Shown: positions 7,786-17,722, counted from the stretch's first letter. The stretch is DNA of 64,000 nt from Parvularcula mediterranea (GCF_013085255.1 NZ_JABFCX010000003.1:629288-693287), one strand, 5' to 3'. Numbers and translations are program-made. The notes: generated from the sequence alone by a model not told the origin.

Positions 7786-10137
7786 CTAGAAGCGGCCCGT
7801 GAAGCGGACGCCGAAGCGGCGGTCTGCGTCGCGCGGGATCTGGTAGCGGAAGCCGTCGCCGGAGTAGGTCGTCACGAAGCTCTCGTCGAGGATATTCTTC
7901 GCGATCAGGCTCACCGTGTACTGACCTTCCATGAAGGAGACACCGACCTGCGCATCGAGCAGGTCGTAGCCTGGCAGGAGGCCAACCGGGTTCACCGTGC
8001 CATCATTGTTCGGCAGCAGCGACTGCTGGTCGTCCACACGAGCAAAGGTCAGGTTACCGATGAAGTCCGTATCATCGTTGATTGGCAGTTTGAGGTTCGC
8101 GCCGAGGGTGTAGTTGAGGTCCGGCGAGAACAGGAGGTCAAGGCCCGAGCGGTCCGAACAGTTCGCCGGAGGCTGGCCCGTACCCGGATCAACCGGGCAG
8201 TTGAACTCTTCGATGACAGCTTCGTTGAGCGCCACAGCGGCGGTCAGCGACAGCCAGTCCGACGGGCTCCACGATGCGTCGATCTCGACGCCTTCGGTCG
8301 AAACGTCACCGGCATTGGTCAGCCTGGTGATGGTCACGCCGGTCGAGTTGTCGAAGTTGTTGGCCTGGAAGTTCTCGATGTCAGCCTGGTAAGCCGTGAT
8401 GGCGAAAGCGAAATCGCCGGTCACATACTTGTAGCCGATCTCGAAGCTGTCCGAGGTCTCAGCGTCGATCGGGAGCTGGTCGTTCGTGCCCATATTGTAG
8501 AACACGTTGAAGCCCGGACCCTTGTAGCCCTGGTTGAAGCTGGCATACGCCGTACCCAGATTACCGCCGCCTGCGAGGGCGCCGATGTCGAGGGTTGCGC
8601 CGATGCGGGCTGAGAAGTCCGTGTCGCTGACTTCACCGGTGAAGGTGTTGTCGAAGCCGCCCGAAGCCTGGCTGAACTGGCTGTTCGGAGCTGCCGGACG
8701 GACGCCTACACCCTGACGGCCGAATTCGTCATTGTTGCGGCGCGTGTGGGTGAAGCTCGTCTGATCGTCCGTATACCGGAAGCCGACGAAGGCGTTGATG
8801 GCTTCGGTGAGGTCGTAGCCGATCTGACCGAAGGCTGCGATGTTCTCGACCGAGCTGTCCGTGAACGACGTCGCGGAGACGATGTCGTTGGCGTTACACT
8901 CAAGCCCCGGGTTGGCGTCGAGAATCGGCTGGTTCTGGCCGCCATTGTTCTGGCAGCTTGCGTTCCGCGTGAACGTCGCCGTGCGATCGAGGTTCATGAA
9001 GAAGAGGCCGAGAACATAGTCGAGACGCTGGTCGTCCGGCGAGGTGATCCGAAACTCCTGCGTGAAGGTCTTGGTGTCGAGCGCGCCATTGTCGTGGAGC
9101 TGGAACGGCACACCGAAGACAGGGGTGTTGGCCGTGCCGCCGATCGAGGTGAAGTCACCCTCGCGGTCCTCGGCGTTCTCCCACTCGCGGTAGGCCGTGA
9201 TCGAGGTCAGGAGGATGCCGTTCTGGAGCTCCTTGTCGACCTGCACCGAGAACGCGTTGGTCTCGTCCACCATGAAGGTCTCGAAGTCGTGGTCCACGCG
9301 GCGCTGGTCGAGGTCGAAGGCACCGTTCGGAGCCGCTGCCGAAGCAGGGTTGCGGCCGCTCGGGCGAACTTCGAGGTCGGCGCAGCAATCGTCTTCAGAG
9401 CGGTTGTGCTCGACGATGCCGAGGATCGACAGCGTGTCGGTCGGATCGAACTGGAGCATCCCGCGGATGCCCATCTTGTCGTAGCCGTTGACCTTCTTAT
9501 TGTTGTAAACATTGAAGATATTGCCGTCGAAAGCCGATTGGGCAACCGTCAGGCTGCCTTTGACCGTGTCAGACAGCGGGCCGGAAATGCGGCCGCGGAC
9601 GCGGTATTCATTGTCTTCGAAATAGTCGGCGAGGACGGTGGCTTCGAACTCATCGGTGGGACGCTTGGTCGTGATGCTGACGACACCAGCCGAGGCGTTC
9701 TTGCCAAAGAGCGTGCCTTGCGGGCCGCGCAGGACTTCGAGCTGCTCGACTTCATAGAGCTCGGAGAAGGCCTGGCCGGAGCGGCCAAGGACGACGCCAT
9801 CGACGACGGTCGAAACCGAAGGCTCAATGGCGCCGGAGAAGGAAATGGTGCCGATACCGCGGATAGTCAGCGCCGAGTTCTTCGACGTCGTGCCCTTACG
9901 GAAGCTGACGGAAGGGACGAGGTACTGGATGCTCTCGATGTTGACGGCAGCGGTGCGCTCGATCGCCTGAGCATCGACAACGCTCACCGCGACAGGGACT
10001 TCCTGGATGTTCTGTTCGCGCTTCTGGGCGGTGACGATGATCATGTCGCCGCTGTCGTCCTGTGCGAACGAAGCACCCGGAAGTGCGACGGCGAGAGCGG
10101 CCAGGCTGGCCGAAATAGTTTTCTTGTTCAGAGGCAT
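7786..10137 (-). CDS. TonB-dependent receptor (outer-membrane sugar importer)
   Basis: 783 residues. A signal peptide (MPLNKKTISASLAALAVALPGASFAQ) is followed by a TonB box and plug start (DMIIVTAQKREQNIQEVPVA), the plug domain (LRGPQGTLFGKNASAGVVSI, residues ~115-135), and a long beta-barrel ending in the aromatic residue F (VRFTGRF) as expected for outer-membrane insertion. Ribosome-binding site AAAGGAAAAGG precedes the ATG. The receptor binds a ligand at the surface and uses TonB-ExbBD energy for import. Its place between an alpha-glucosidase and sugar transporters suggests malto-oligosaccharides or related glycans; the ligand is inferred. Confidence 0.9.
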   Translation of the reverse strand: MPLNKKTISASLAALAVALPGASFAQDDSGDMIIVTAQKREQNIQEVPVAVSVVDAQAIERTAAVNIESIQYLVPSVSFRKGTTSKNSALTIRGIGTISFSGAIEPSVSTVVDGVVLGRSGQAFSELYEVEQLEVLRGPQGTLFGKNASAGVVSITTKRPTDEFEATVLADYFEDNEYRVRGRISGPLSDTVKGSLTVAQSAFDGNIFNVYNNKKVNGYDKMGIRGMLQFDPTDTLSILGIVEHNRSEDDCCADLEVRPSGRNPASAAAPNGAFDLDQRRVDHDFETFMVDETNAFSVQVDKELQNGILLTSITAYREWENAEDREGDFTSIGGTANTPVFGVPFQLHDNGALDTKTFTQEFRITSPDDQRLDYVLGLFFMNLDRTATFTRNASCQNNGGQNQPILDANPGLECNANDIVSATSFTDSSVENIAAFGQIGYDLTEAINAFVGFRYTDDQTSFTHTRRNNDEFGRQGVGVRPAAPNSQFSQASGGFDNTFTGEVSDTDFSARIGATLDIGALAGGGNLGTAYASFNQGYKGPGFNVFYNMGTNDQLPIDAETSDSFEIGYKYVTGDFAFAITAYQADIENFQANNFDNSTGVTITRLTNAGDVSTEGVEIDASWSPSDWLSLTAAVALNEAVIEEFNCPVDPGTGQPPANCSDRSGLDLLFSPDLNYTLGANLKLPINDDTDFIGNLTFARVDDQQSLLPNNDGTVNPVGLLPGYDLLDAQVGVSFMEGQYTVSLIAKNILDESFVTTYSGDGFRYQIPRDADRRFGVRFTGRF

Positions 10138-10505
10138 AGCTGCCTTTTCCTTTCCCTATCCACCTGCCCGGCCAATGCCGCCTCGAAGCGTTCTGTCCCT
10201 GCTTCGCGGCGGCTCTGGTGATGCCCTCACGGCTTCGACCGGCGCAGATTGTGACCAGTTGGAATGTGTGTTGTGAGCGCTTCTGCCCCACACCCTCAGG
10301 GTGTTTTGCAGCAGCCCTGCACGTATTCCGTGTCACGACGCCGCAACATGCGACGCTCCGCGTGACTGGGCAACAGGGTAAATGCGCTGCGGGCCTTCAC
10401 TGGCGTGAGCTGTAGCCAAGCTGCCACGCCTCGTGACGCGGGCACGAAATCCGCTAGAGAGGCGGCTTTACGCGAGCGACGTAACCAGTGCGGAGTGAGT
10501 TCGAC
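10138..10505. promoter_or_regulatory. divergent promoter region between TonB receptor and sodium/solute symporter
   Basis: A 368-nt gene-free stretch that must hold both promoters. Three symmetric elements are visible: a LacI-type core TGTGAGCGCTTCTG around 10274 (AGCGCT centre, poor flanks); ACACCCT-C-AGGGTGT at 10290-10304; and TTACG-N7-CGTAA at 10468-10484, 21 nt before the symporter start. None matches the xyl operator at 12385. Which ones are functional is unknown. Confidence 0.4.
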
Positions 10506-12332
10506 ATGCAGGCCAACCTCCTCTTCACGCTCGTCTCCTGTGCGTTCTTCATGGCGGTGGTGGCCGTCATTTCGTACTTCTACACCCGCGGAGAGGTGGA
10601 TTCGAAGGAAGGCTACTTCCTCGCAGGCCGTGGGCTTGGCGGGTTCTTCATTGCAGGCACCCTCCTCCTCACGAACCTCTCGGCAGAGCAGCTGATCGGC
10701 CTCAACGGCTCCGCCTATGGCTTCGACCTGTCGAGCATGGCGTGGGAGGTCACGGCAGCGGTCGCGACCATCTTCATGGCGCTCATCTTCCTGCCGAGAT
10801 ATCTCGCGGGGGCTTTCACGACCCTGCCTGAGTTCCTGTCCAAGCGGTTCGATGATGACGTCCGTAGCTACACGGTCATCCTTTTCATGCTCGGCTACGG
10901 GCTGATCACCATCCCCTCGGTTCTTTACTCAGGGTCCGTCGCCGTGACGCGGCTCTTCGATGTAGAGAGCCTGCTGGTCGGCTCGATGGGCGCGGACACG
11001 GTCGCGGGCATCGGCGCATGGTTCGAGGGCCTCTTTGGGACCGCGACCAGGCAAGGCGCGACACCCGATGGCGAGCAGTTCTTTGCGATTGCAGTGACGG
11101 TCGTCGTGATCGGGGTCATCGGCTCGATCTATGCGATCTTCGGCGGCCTGCGGGCTGTGGCGATCTCCGACACGCTCAACGGCGTCGGCCTCCTCGTCAT
11201 CGGCATCCTCGTACCAACCCTGGGCCTTATCGCCCTTGGGGAAGGCAGCTTCATGGAGGGCCTCCGGACGATCACGACAACGGAGACCCAAAAGCTCAAC
11301 GCCATCGGCGGCGAGAGCTCGCCCACGCCGTTCGGCACGATCTTCACAGGGATGATCTTCGCCAATCTCTTCTATTGGTGCACGAACCAATATGTGATCC
11401 AGCGGACCTTGGGCGCGAAGAGCCTCGCGGAGGGACAGAAAGGCGTTCTTCTCTCGGGCTATTTCAAGGTCATGATCCCCTTCATGATGATGATGCCGGG
11501 GGTGATCGCCTTTCACCTCTATGGGCCGAACCTCGCCACCATCGACCTCGCCTATCCGCAGCTCATCGATGACGTGCTTCCCGTTTATCTGTCAGGCTTT
11601 TTCCTCGCGGTGCTGCTGGGCGCGGTGTTCAGCTCGTTCAACTCGCTGCTGAACAGCGCAGCCACGCTCTTCGCTCTCGACGTCTACGCCCCTTCACGGA
11701 CCAAGGAGGTCCCCGACAGCGAACTCGTCCGTGTGGCGAAGGTCGCGAGCCTCGTCATCGCCGTGATGAGTTTCATCATCTCGCCCCTCCTCTACCTTGC
11801 GCCGGAGGGCCTTTGGCAGCTGATCCGAAAGTTCACGGGGTTCTACAACATCCCGATCATCGCCATCGTGATCGTCGGCCTCTTCACGCGCAGGGTCCCA
11901 GCTATCGGCGCGAAGATCGTCATCGGGTTCCACGTCATCACCTACGGCCTCCTCCGCTTCCCACTGGCGGATGTGGTGACGATCCACTTCATCCATCAGT
12001 ATGCGATCCTCTTCGTGATCGAGGTGGGTATCATGCTGGCGGCTGGCCAGTGGCGGCCGAAGTCCGTCCCCTGGACGTTTGAGAAGCACAACAAGGTCAG
12101 CCTCGCGCCGTGGCGCTTCGCAACGCCGGTGTCGGTCACGCTGATGTCGTGCGTGGTCGCGCTTTACCTCCTCTTCTCCCCCATGGGCATCGTGGAGGCG
12201 CGGTTCAGCGCGCTCTTCTGGCTAAGCATCGCAGGCCTTCTCGTGATCAATGCCTTTGCGTGGTTCAGGGCGCTTTCGGTGCGCAAGGGCTTCGCTGAAG
12301 AGGCTCATGGAGCACCGACAGAAGGCCTCTGA
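10506..12332 (+). CDS. sodium:solute symporter (SSS/SGLT-like), probable sugar transporter
   Basis: 608 residues starting at ATG 10506 (MQANLLFTLVSC) with GGAGTGAG upstream. About 13-14 hydrophobic helices of the LeuT-like SSS fold. Signatures: GYFLAGRGLGGFFIAGTLL after helix 1, SAEQLIGLNGSAYG, and GAVFSSFNSLLNSAATLFALDVY, the sodium-site helix region of SGLT-type proteins. Members of this subgroup (SGLT/vSGLT-like) carry glucose, galactose or other monosaccharides with Na+. It lies between the alpha-glucoside block and the xylose operon, so it may serve either; no substrate-determining residue was assigned. Confidence 0.85.
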   Translation: MQANLLFTLVSCAFFMAVVAVISYFYTRGEVDSKEGYFLAGRGLGGFFIAGTLLLTNLSAEQLIGLNGSAYGFDLSSMAWEVTAAVATIFMALIFLPRYLAGAFTTLPEFLSKRFDDDVRSYTVILFMLGYGLITIPSVLYSGSVAVTRLFDVESLLVGSMGADTVAGIGAWFEGLFGTATRQGATPDGEQFFAIAVTVVVIGVIGSIYAIFGGLRAVAISDTLNGVGLLVIGILVPTLGLIALGEGSFMEGLRTITTTETQKLNAIGGESSPTPFGTIFTGMIFANLFYWCTNQYVIQRTLGAKSLAEGQKGVLLSGYFKVMIPFMMMMPGVIAFHLYGPNLATIDLAYPQLIDDVLPVYLSGFFLAVLLGAVFSSFNSLLNSAATLFALDVYAPSRTKEVPDSELVRVAKVASLVIAVMSFIISPLLYLAPEGLWQLIRKFTGFYNIPIIAIVIVGLFTRRVPAIGAKIVIGFHVITYGLLRFPLADVVTIHFIHQYAILFVIEVGIMLAAGQWRPKSVPWTFEKHNKVSLAPWRFATPVSVTLMSCVVALYLLFSPMGIVEARFSALFWLSIAGLLVINAFAWFRALSVRKGFAEEAHGAPTEGL

Positions 12333-12384
12333 CAGCCCCGTTCTCCTGAATTCTGCAGAAACCAGTTTGCACCGTGGTCCGCGA

Positions 12385-12400
12385 GTGTTATCGCTAACAC
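12385..12400. promoter_or_regulatory. xyl operator (XylR/LacI-type palindrome)
   Basis: GTGTTATCGCTAACAC is a 16-bp palindrome with one mismatched pair. It is one base from the LacI-family consensus TGTTAGCGCTAACA and closely resembles the Caulobacter XylR operator as I recall it. It lies 33 nt before the sugar porter ATG, the first gene of the xylose operon, and overlaps a possible -10 (GCTAAC). The lacI-type gene at the operon end is the obvious regulator, with xylose as probable inducer. Confidence 0.75.
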
Positions 12401-12432
12401 AATCATGATCACGGCCGTCGGCAGAACGGCGC

Positions 12433-13875
12433 ATGGAGGAAACCTTGAACCAAGCGGTGGAGCGCCAGGACGGCGCCTCTTCAGAAGGCAGTCTCGCCTT
12501 TCTTCTTCTCATCAGCTGTGTCGCGACAATCGGCGGCTTTCTGTTCGGCTTCGATTCAGGCGTCATCAACGGCACGATCGACGGCCTTAGGATCACCTTC
12601 GGCTCATCGGACTGGGGTTCAGGCTTCGAGGTCGCCTCCATGCTGCTCGGCTGCGCCGCCGGTGCGGCGATCGCAGGGCGGGCCTCGGACATCTTCGGCA
12701 GGCGAAACATGATGTTTGGCGCTGCGGTGTTCTTCATCATCAGCGCCTTCGGCTCCGGCATCGCCAACGCCTCCACCGAGTTCATCGTCTACCGGATTAT
12801 CGGTGGCCTCGCGGTCGGCGCAGCCAGCGTCATGGCGCCCGCCTATATCTCTGAAGTTGCGCCAGCCTCCCTCCGTGGTCGGATGGCCACGATCCAGCAG
12901 GTTGCGATCATCTTCGGCCTCTTCGTAGCCTTTCTCAGCAACTACCTAATCGCCGGGGCTGCGGGCCAATCAACGGATCCGTGGCTCTTCGGTTTTGAAG
13001 CCTGGCGCTGGATGTTCTGGATGGAACTGATCCCGGCAGCGGTGTTCCTTCTCTCCCTCCTCGCGATCCCGGAGAGCCCTCGCTTCCTCGTCGCCAAGGG
13101 CAAGCGTTCGGAAGCCAAAGACGTCCTGACAAAGGTCAGTGGGCCGAGCGTTGCCAGTGAGCAGGTCGCCGCCATTGAGGAGTCCCTGGCATCAGACCAC
13201 GCGCCGCGCCTCTTGGACCTGTTCGAGAACGGCAGGCTCCAGCCGATCGTCTGGGTCGGCATCGGGCTCGCGGTGTTCCAGCAGCTCGTCGGCATCAATG
13301 TCATTTTCTACTACGGCGCCGTCCTCTGGCAGGCCGCAGGCTTCACCGAGGGGGATGCTCTCCTCATCAACGTCCTGTCGGGTGGGCTCAGCATCGCCTC
13401 AGTGGCGCTGGCCCTCGTGCTGATCGACCGTATCGGGAGGAAACCGCTTCTTCTCATCGGCTCGACGGGCATGGCGATCACGCTCGGCATCGTCGCCTAC
13501 GCTTTCTCCACCGGCGAGATCCTTGGCGGCGGTAGCGTCGATCTCTCCGACGAGAACGGCAAGCTCGCGCTCTACGCTGCCAACGCCTACGTCATGTTCT
13601 TCAACTTCTCCTGGGGCCCGGTCATGTGGGTCATGCTCGGTGAGATGTTCCCGAACAGGCTGAGGGGTTCGGGCCTCGCGGTCTCCGGCTTCTTCCAGTG
13701 GGTCGCCAATTTCGCGATCAGCATGACCTTCCCGGTGATGCTCGCGGCGGCCTCCATCGGCCTTGTCGGCGCCTACGGTTTCTACGCCATCTGCGCAGCC
13801 ATCTCGATTGCCTTCGTGGCGTTCTTCGTCCGCGAGACCCGCGGCAAGAGCCTCGAAGACATGACCGCCAACTGA
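12433..13875 (+). CDS. MFS sugar porter, probable D-xylose:H+ symporter
   Basis: 480 residues of the MFS sugar porter family. Diagnostic motifs: GFLFGFDSGVINGT in helix 1, GRASDIFGRRNMM in loop 2-3, IPESPRFLVAKGK at the central loop, QQLVGINVIFYYG in helix 7, and IDRIGRKPLL in loop 8-9. This is the XylE/AraE/GLUT type. GGAGG lies just inside the ATG at 12433 and 5 nt before an in-frame TTG at 12445, so translation may start there (MNQAVERQ). It is the first gene after the xyl operator; together with xylB-xylA this argues for xylose as substrate. Confidence 0.9.
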   Translation: MEETLNQAVERQDGASSEGSLAFLLLISCVATIGGFLFGFDSGVINGTIDGLRITFGSSDWGSGFEVASMLLGCAAGAAIAGRASDIFGRRNMMFGAAVFFIISAFGSGIANASTEFIVYRIIGGLAVGAASVMAPAYISEVAPASLRGRMATIQQVAIIFGLFVAFLSNYLIAGAAGQSTDPWLFGFEAWRWMFWMELIPAAVFLLSLLAIPESPRFLVAKGKRSEAKDVLTKVSGPSVASEQVAAIEESLASDHAPRLLDLFENGRLQPIVWVGIGLAVFQQLVGINVIFYYGAVLWQAAGFTEGDALLINVLSGGLSIASVALALVLIDRIGRKPLLLIGSTGMAITLGIVAYAFSTGEILGGGSVDLSDENGKLALYAANAYVMFFNFSWGPVMWVMLGEMFPNRLRGSGLAVSGFFQWVANFAISMTFPVMLAAASIGLVGAYGFYAICAAISIAFVAFFVRETRGKSLEDMTAN

Positions 13876-13898
13876 CCCCTCTCCCGGAGACAGACATA

Positions 13899-16247
13899 AT
13901 GAACCGTATGCTGAAGTCCGCTCTTCTCCTCTGCTCGAGCCTTGTGGTCACCCTGCCTGCGGCTGCGCAAGAGACGCCCGTCTACAAGCAGGAAGACGCC
14001 GCCATCGACGCGCGGATCGACGACCTCCTTGGCCGGATGACCCTCGAGGAGAAGATCGGGCAGATCACGACGATCTGGACACAGAAGACCGAGCTCATGG
14101 ACGAGGACGGCAACTTCGATCCGGAGAAGGCGGCGGAGCTCTATCCCAACGGCATAGGCCACTTTGCACGGCCAAACGATCGGCAGAATCCGGCCAATCC
14201 TCTCGAGCAGCCGTTCCGGAACGAGCAGGAGACCGTCGATCTCGTCAACGCGGTCCAGCGCTACCAGACCGAAGAGACCAGGCTCGGCATCCCTACCCTC
14301 TTCCACGAGGAAGGACTGCATGGTTACGCCGCACGCGGAGCAACCTCGTTTCCGCAGGCCATCGCTCTGGCGTCCAGCTGGGATACCCAGCTGATTGAAG
14401 ATGTCTACACCGTCGCTGGCCGGGAGATCAGGGCGCGCGGTGCGCACATGGTCCTCTCGCCCGTGGTGGATGTCTCTCGCGACCCTCGCTGGGGGCGGAT
14501 TGAAGAAACCTATGGCGAGGACCCCTACCTCGCAGGCGAAATCGGCGTCGCCGCTGTTCTTGGTTTTCAGGGTACGGAGATCCCGATCGAGGATGGCAAG
14601 GTCATTGCCACCCTCAAGCACATGACTGGCCACGGCCAGCCGGAGAGCGGCACGAATGTTGGCCCTGCCAATATCAGCGAACGCATCCTCCGCGAGGTCT
14701 TCTTCCCGCCCTTCGAGCAGGTCGTGAAGCGGACGAACATCCGCAGCCTGATGGCCTCCTACAACGAGATCGACGGGGTCCCGTCGCACGCAAACCCCTG
14801 GCTCCTCAACGATGTCCTGCGCGGTGAGTGGGGCTATGAAGGCGGCGTGGTCAGCGACTATTGGGGCGTTCGCGATCTCGTGACGCTTCATATGGTGGAG
14901 GCTGATCTCAAGGCAGCTGCCGTTCGCTCCTTGAAGTCCGGCGTCGATTTCGACCTTCCAACTGGCGACGCATTCGCCTTCCTCCCCGAAGCGCTTGAGG
15001 AAGGTCTCGTCACGATGGATGAGATCGACACCGCCGTCCGGCGTATGCTGAGGATCAAGTTCGAGTCAGGCCTCTTCGACGATCCGTTCGCTGACGCTGC
15101 GGAAGCCGAAGCCATCACGGCGAACGAAGAAGCGCTCGCTCTCGCAGAGGAAGCCGCGCGCAAATCCGTCGTCCTCCTGAAAAACGACGGCACCCTGCCC
15201 CTCGATGCGGACAGCCTGAAGCGCATTGCCGTCATCGGCCCGAACGCCGACGCCATCCGGCTTGGCGGCTATTCCGACGTACCCGCACGGTTCGTGACGC
15301 CCCTCGAAGGCATCACCGAGCACGTCGGCGACAAGGCGGAGATCCTCTACCACGAAGGCGTCGACATCATCGCCAGCGGCAACTGGTGGCAGGACGAGAT
15401 CACCCTCGCGGACCGCGACGAGAACCTGAAGAAGATCAAGGCCGCTCGCCGTGTCGCGCGCAAGGCGGATGCGATCATCCTCGTGATCGGCGGCACGGAA
15501 GCCACGAGCCGCGAAGGCTGGGCCGGGAACCACCTTGGTGACCGCACCGACATTGAGCTTGTCGGTGAACAGAAGGAACTGGCCGAAGCCATGTTCGCCC
15601 TTGGCAAGCCCGTGGTCACCGTCCTGATCGGCGGCAAGCCGCTTGGCGTCGATGACGTGGCTGAGGCGACCAACGCTCTCGTCCAAGGCTGGTATCTCGG
15701 CCAGGAAGGCGGAACGGCACTGGCCGACATCCTCTTCGGTGAGGTGAACCCGAGCGGCAAGCTGCCGGTCACCATGGCCCGCAATGTCGGCCAACTCCCG
15801 CTGGTCTATAACCACAAGCCAAGCGCGCTGCGCGGTTATCTCTTCGATACGACCGCGCCTCTCTACCCCTTCGGCCACGGTCTGAGCTACACCGACTTCA
15901 CCTACTCCGAGCCGCGCCTCGAAGAGAGCGAAGCGAAAATCGGTACACCGATCACTGTCTCGGTCGACATTACCAACGCAGGCGATATGGCAGGCGATGA
16001 AGTCGTCCAGCTCTACGTGCGCGACCTCATCAGCTCGGTCACCCGCCCGGTGAAAGAGCTGCGCGGCTTTGAACGGATCAGTCTTGAACCCGGTGCCACG
16101 AAGACGGTGACCTTCACCCTCGACGATGAGGACTTCCAGATGTGGGATGCCCAGATGGTCCGCCGGGTCGAGCCCGGTGACTTCGAGCTGCACATTGGCG
16201 GATCGTCAGCAGACGTCCAGACCGTCACGGTCACGCTCACGGAATGA
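13899..16247 (+). CDS. GH3 beta-glycosidase (probable beta-xylosidase/beta-glucosidase), secreted
   Basis: 782 residues starting at ATG 13899 (CGGAGA upstream); a longer frame from 13698 only overlaps the transporter gene. Signal peptide MNRMLKSALLLCSSLVVTLPAAAQ implies periplasmic location. GH3 features: the (beta/alpha)8 domain with KHMTGHGQ and the nucleophile D320 in GVVSDYWG; the second alpha/beta domain (KSVVLLKNDGTLPL onwards); and a C-terminal fibronectin-III-like domain (PVTVSVDITNAGDMAGDEVV-type region). Family members release xylose or glucose from the non-reducing ends of beta-oligosaccharides. The xyl operon context points to xylo-oligosaccharides. Confidence 0.88.
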   Translation: MNRMLKSALLLCSSLVVTLPAAAQETPVYKQEDAAIDARIDDLLGRMTLEEKIGQITTIWTQKTELMDEDGNFDPEKAAELYPNGIGHFARPNDRQNPANPLEQPFRNEQETVDLVNAVQRYQTEETRLGIPTLFHEEGLHGYAARGATSFPQAIALASSWDTQLIEDVYTVAGREIRARGAHMVLSPVVDVSRDPRWGRIEETYGEDPYLAGEIGVAAVLGFQGTEIPIEDGKVIATLKHMTGHGQPESGTNVGPANISERILREVFFPPFEQVVKRTNIRSLMASYNEIDGVPSHANPWLLNDVLRGEWGYEGGVVSDYWGVRDLVTLHMVEADLKAAAVRSLKSGVDFDLPTGDAFAFLPEALEEGLVTMDEIDTAVRRMLRIKFESGLFDDPFADAAEAEAITANEEALALAEEAARKSVVLLKNDGTLPLDADSLKRIAVIGPNADAIRLGGYSDVPARFVTPLEGITEHVGDKAEILYHEGVDIIASGNWWQDEITLADRDENLKKIKAARRVARKADAIILVIGGTEATSREGWAGNHLGDRTDIELVGEQKELAEAMFALGKPVVTVLIGGKPLGVDDVAEATNALVQGWYLGQEGGTALADILFGEVNPSGKLPVTMARNVGQLPLVYNHKPSALRGYLFDTTAPLYPFGHGLSYTDFTYSEPRLEESEAKIGTPITVSVDITNAGDMAGDEVVQLYVRDLISSVTRPVKELRGFERISLEPGATKTVTFTLDDEDFQMWDAQMVRRVEPGDFELHIGGSSADVQTVTVTLTE

Positions 16248-16262
16248 TCGCGGGAGGCTTTG

Positions 16263-17702
16263 ATGTTCCTCGGAATTGATCTTGGTACCTCAGGCGTCAA
16301 GGCCGTCATCATCGGCGCTGGCGGAGGTGTCGTGGCTCAGGCAACTGCACCACTCGGCATCATACGGCCTGAGCCGGGGCACTCCGAGCAGGATCCTGAG
16401 GAATGGTGGCAGGCCACGGGCAAGGCCGTCCTCGAACTCCCCGCAGACCTGCGGGCCGAGGTGCAAGGCATCGGCCTGTCAGGGCAGATGCACGGGGCCA
16501 CGCTCCTCGGACAGGACGGCGAGGTTTTGAGGCCAGCCATCCTCTGGAACGATGGCCGGTCCGCAGCCGAGTGCGCAGAGCTTCAGCAGCGTGAACCACG
16601 CACGAAAGAGATCACGGGCAACCTCGTCATGCCTGGCTTCACCGCACCCAAGCTGCTCTGGGTCGAGAACCATGAGCCTGAAGTCTTCCGGAAGGTGGCG
16701 AAGGTTCTTCTGCCCAAGGACTATCTCCGTTTCCGCATGTCCGGCGAGTTTGCCTCGGATATGTCCGACGCTTCCGGCACCTGCTGGCTCGACGTGGCTG
16801 AGAGGCGTTGGTCCGAGGCGATGGTTGCCGCGACCAACCTGCCGATGAGCGCCATGCCCTCCGTCCACGAAGGAACGGACGTCACAGGCGCGCTGTCCAA
16901 GGACGTAGCAAACGCTTGGGGCATGAAAGAAGTCCCAATCGTTGCGGGCGGCGGAGACAACGCTGCGGGCGCGGTAGGCGCTGGCGTTCTCGCCGACGGT
17001 GAGGCGTTCCTCTCCCTCGGCACGTCGGGCGTCCTCTTCGTCGCTGGGGACAGCTTCAGGCCCAATCCGGCACGAGGCATCCATGCCTTCTGCCATGCCG
17101 TCCCAAATCGCTGGCACGAAATGACGGTGATGCTCTCCGCTGCGAGCTGCCTCGACTGGGGCGCACGGCTCACAGGCGCGAAGGACGTGGCGGAGTTCAT
17201 CGCCATTGCCGAGGACGCCAAGGCTGGCAGCGTCCCCCTCTTCCTCCCCTGCCTCTCCGGCGAGCGGACACCGCACAACGACCCATCCGCGCGCGGTGTT
17301 TTCTTCGGCATGGACCAAGACACCGCGCCGTCAGAGATCGCGCAGTCTGTTCTCGAAGGCGTCGCGTTTGGCCTCGCCGATGGCTTCGAGGCGCTGGAAA
17401 ACGCAGCGTCCGTCGAAGCCATCAATGTCATCGGCGGGGGCTCGCGCTCACACTATTGGGGCACACTGATCGCTTCGATCTTCGGTAAAGACCTCGTCTA
17501 TCGCGAAGGCAGCGAAGTCGGCCCAGCCCTTGGGGCGGCGCGTCTTGCCAAGCTCGGCGTCACCGGCGCTCCCGAAGCAGAAGTCTGCGCTCCGGGCGCC
17601 GTCAAGGAGCGCGTCAGCCCTGACCCGGCCATCCGTGAACATCTCCTCCCGAGGTTTGAGCGCTACCGCGAGCTTTACCGCCGGACCGCCGACCTTTTCT
17701 GA
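16263..17702 (+). CDS. xylB: xylulokinase
   Basis: 479 residues of the FGGY carbohydrate kinase family. Start is ATG 16263 with GGGAGG at 16252-16257 (a TTG one codon earlier is less likely). Motifs: phosphate-binding FLGIDLGTSGVKAV at the N-terminus, the xylulokinase-type SGQMHGATLL, the catalytic-domain GGGDNAAGAVGAG, and the adenosine-binding VIGGGSRSHYW. Phosphorylates D-xylulose to xylulose 5-phosphate in the cytoplasm, feeding the pentose phosphate pathway. It lies 15 nt after the GH3 gene and 20 nt before xylA. Confidence 0.93.
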   Translation: MFLGIDLGTSGVKAVIIGAGGGVVAQATAPLGIIRPEPGHSEQDPEEWWQATGKAVLELPADLRAEVQGIGLSGQMHGATLLGQDGEVLRPAILWNDGRSAAECAELQQREPRTKEITGNLVMPGFTAPKLLWVENHEPEVFRKVAKVLLPKDYLRFRMSGEFASDMSDASGTCWLDVAERRWSEAMVAATNLPMSAMPSVHEGTDVTGALSKDVANAWGMKEVPIVAGGGDNAAGAVGAGVLADGEAFLSLGTSGVLFVAGDSFRPNPARGIHAFCHAVPNRWHEMTVMLSAASCLDWGARLTGAKDVAEFIAIAEDAKAGSVPLFLPCLSGERTPHNDPSARGVFFGMDQDTAPSEIAQSVLEGVAFGLADGFEALENAASVEAINVIGGGSRSHYWGTLIASIFGKDLVYREGSEVGPALGAARLAKLGVTGAPEAEVCAPGAVKERVSPDPAIREHLLPRFERYRELYRRTADLF

Positions 17703-17722
17703 TAAACGCTAGGACCATTTCC

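Noticed and set aside
8746-10221. 491-codon and, at 7324-8613, 429-codon plus-strand ORFs
   Set aside because: Both are antisense to the TonB-dependent receptor or the alpha-glucosidase; composition is that of shadow frames and no ribosome-binding sites are present.
12341-12361. GAATTC and TTCTGCAGAA palindromes after the symporter gene
   Set aside because: Short palindromes without a T-run or recurrence; likely chance.
13782-14891. 369-codon minus-strand ORF, and similar ones at 15066-16193 and 17858-18952
   Set aside because: They are antisense to GH3, xylA and neighbours with strong family signatures, and have no motifs of their own.
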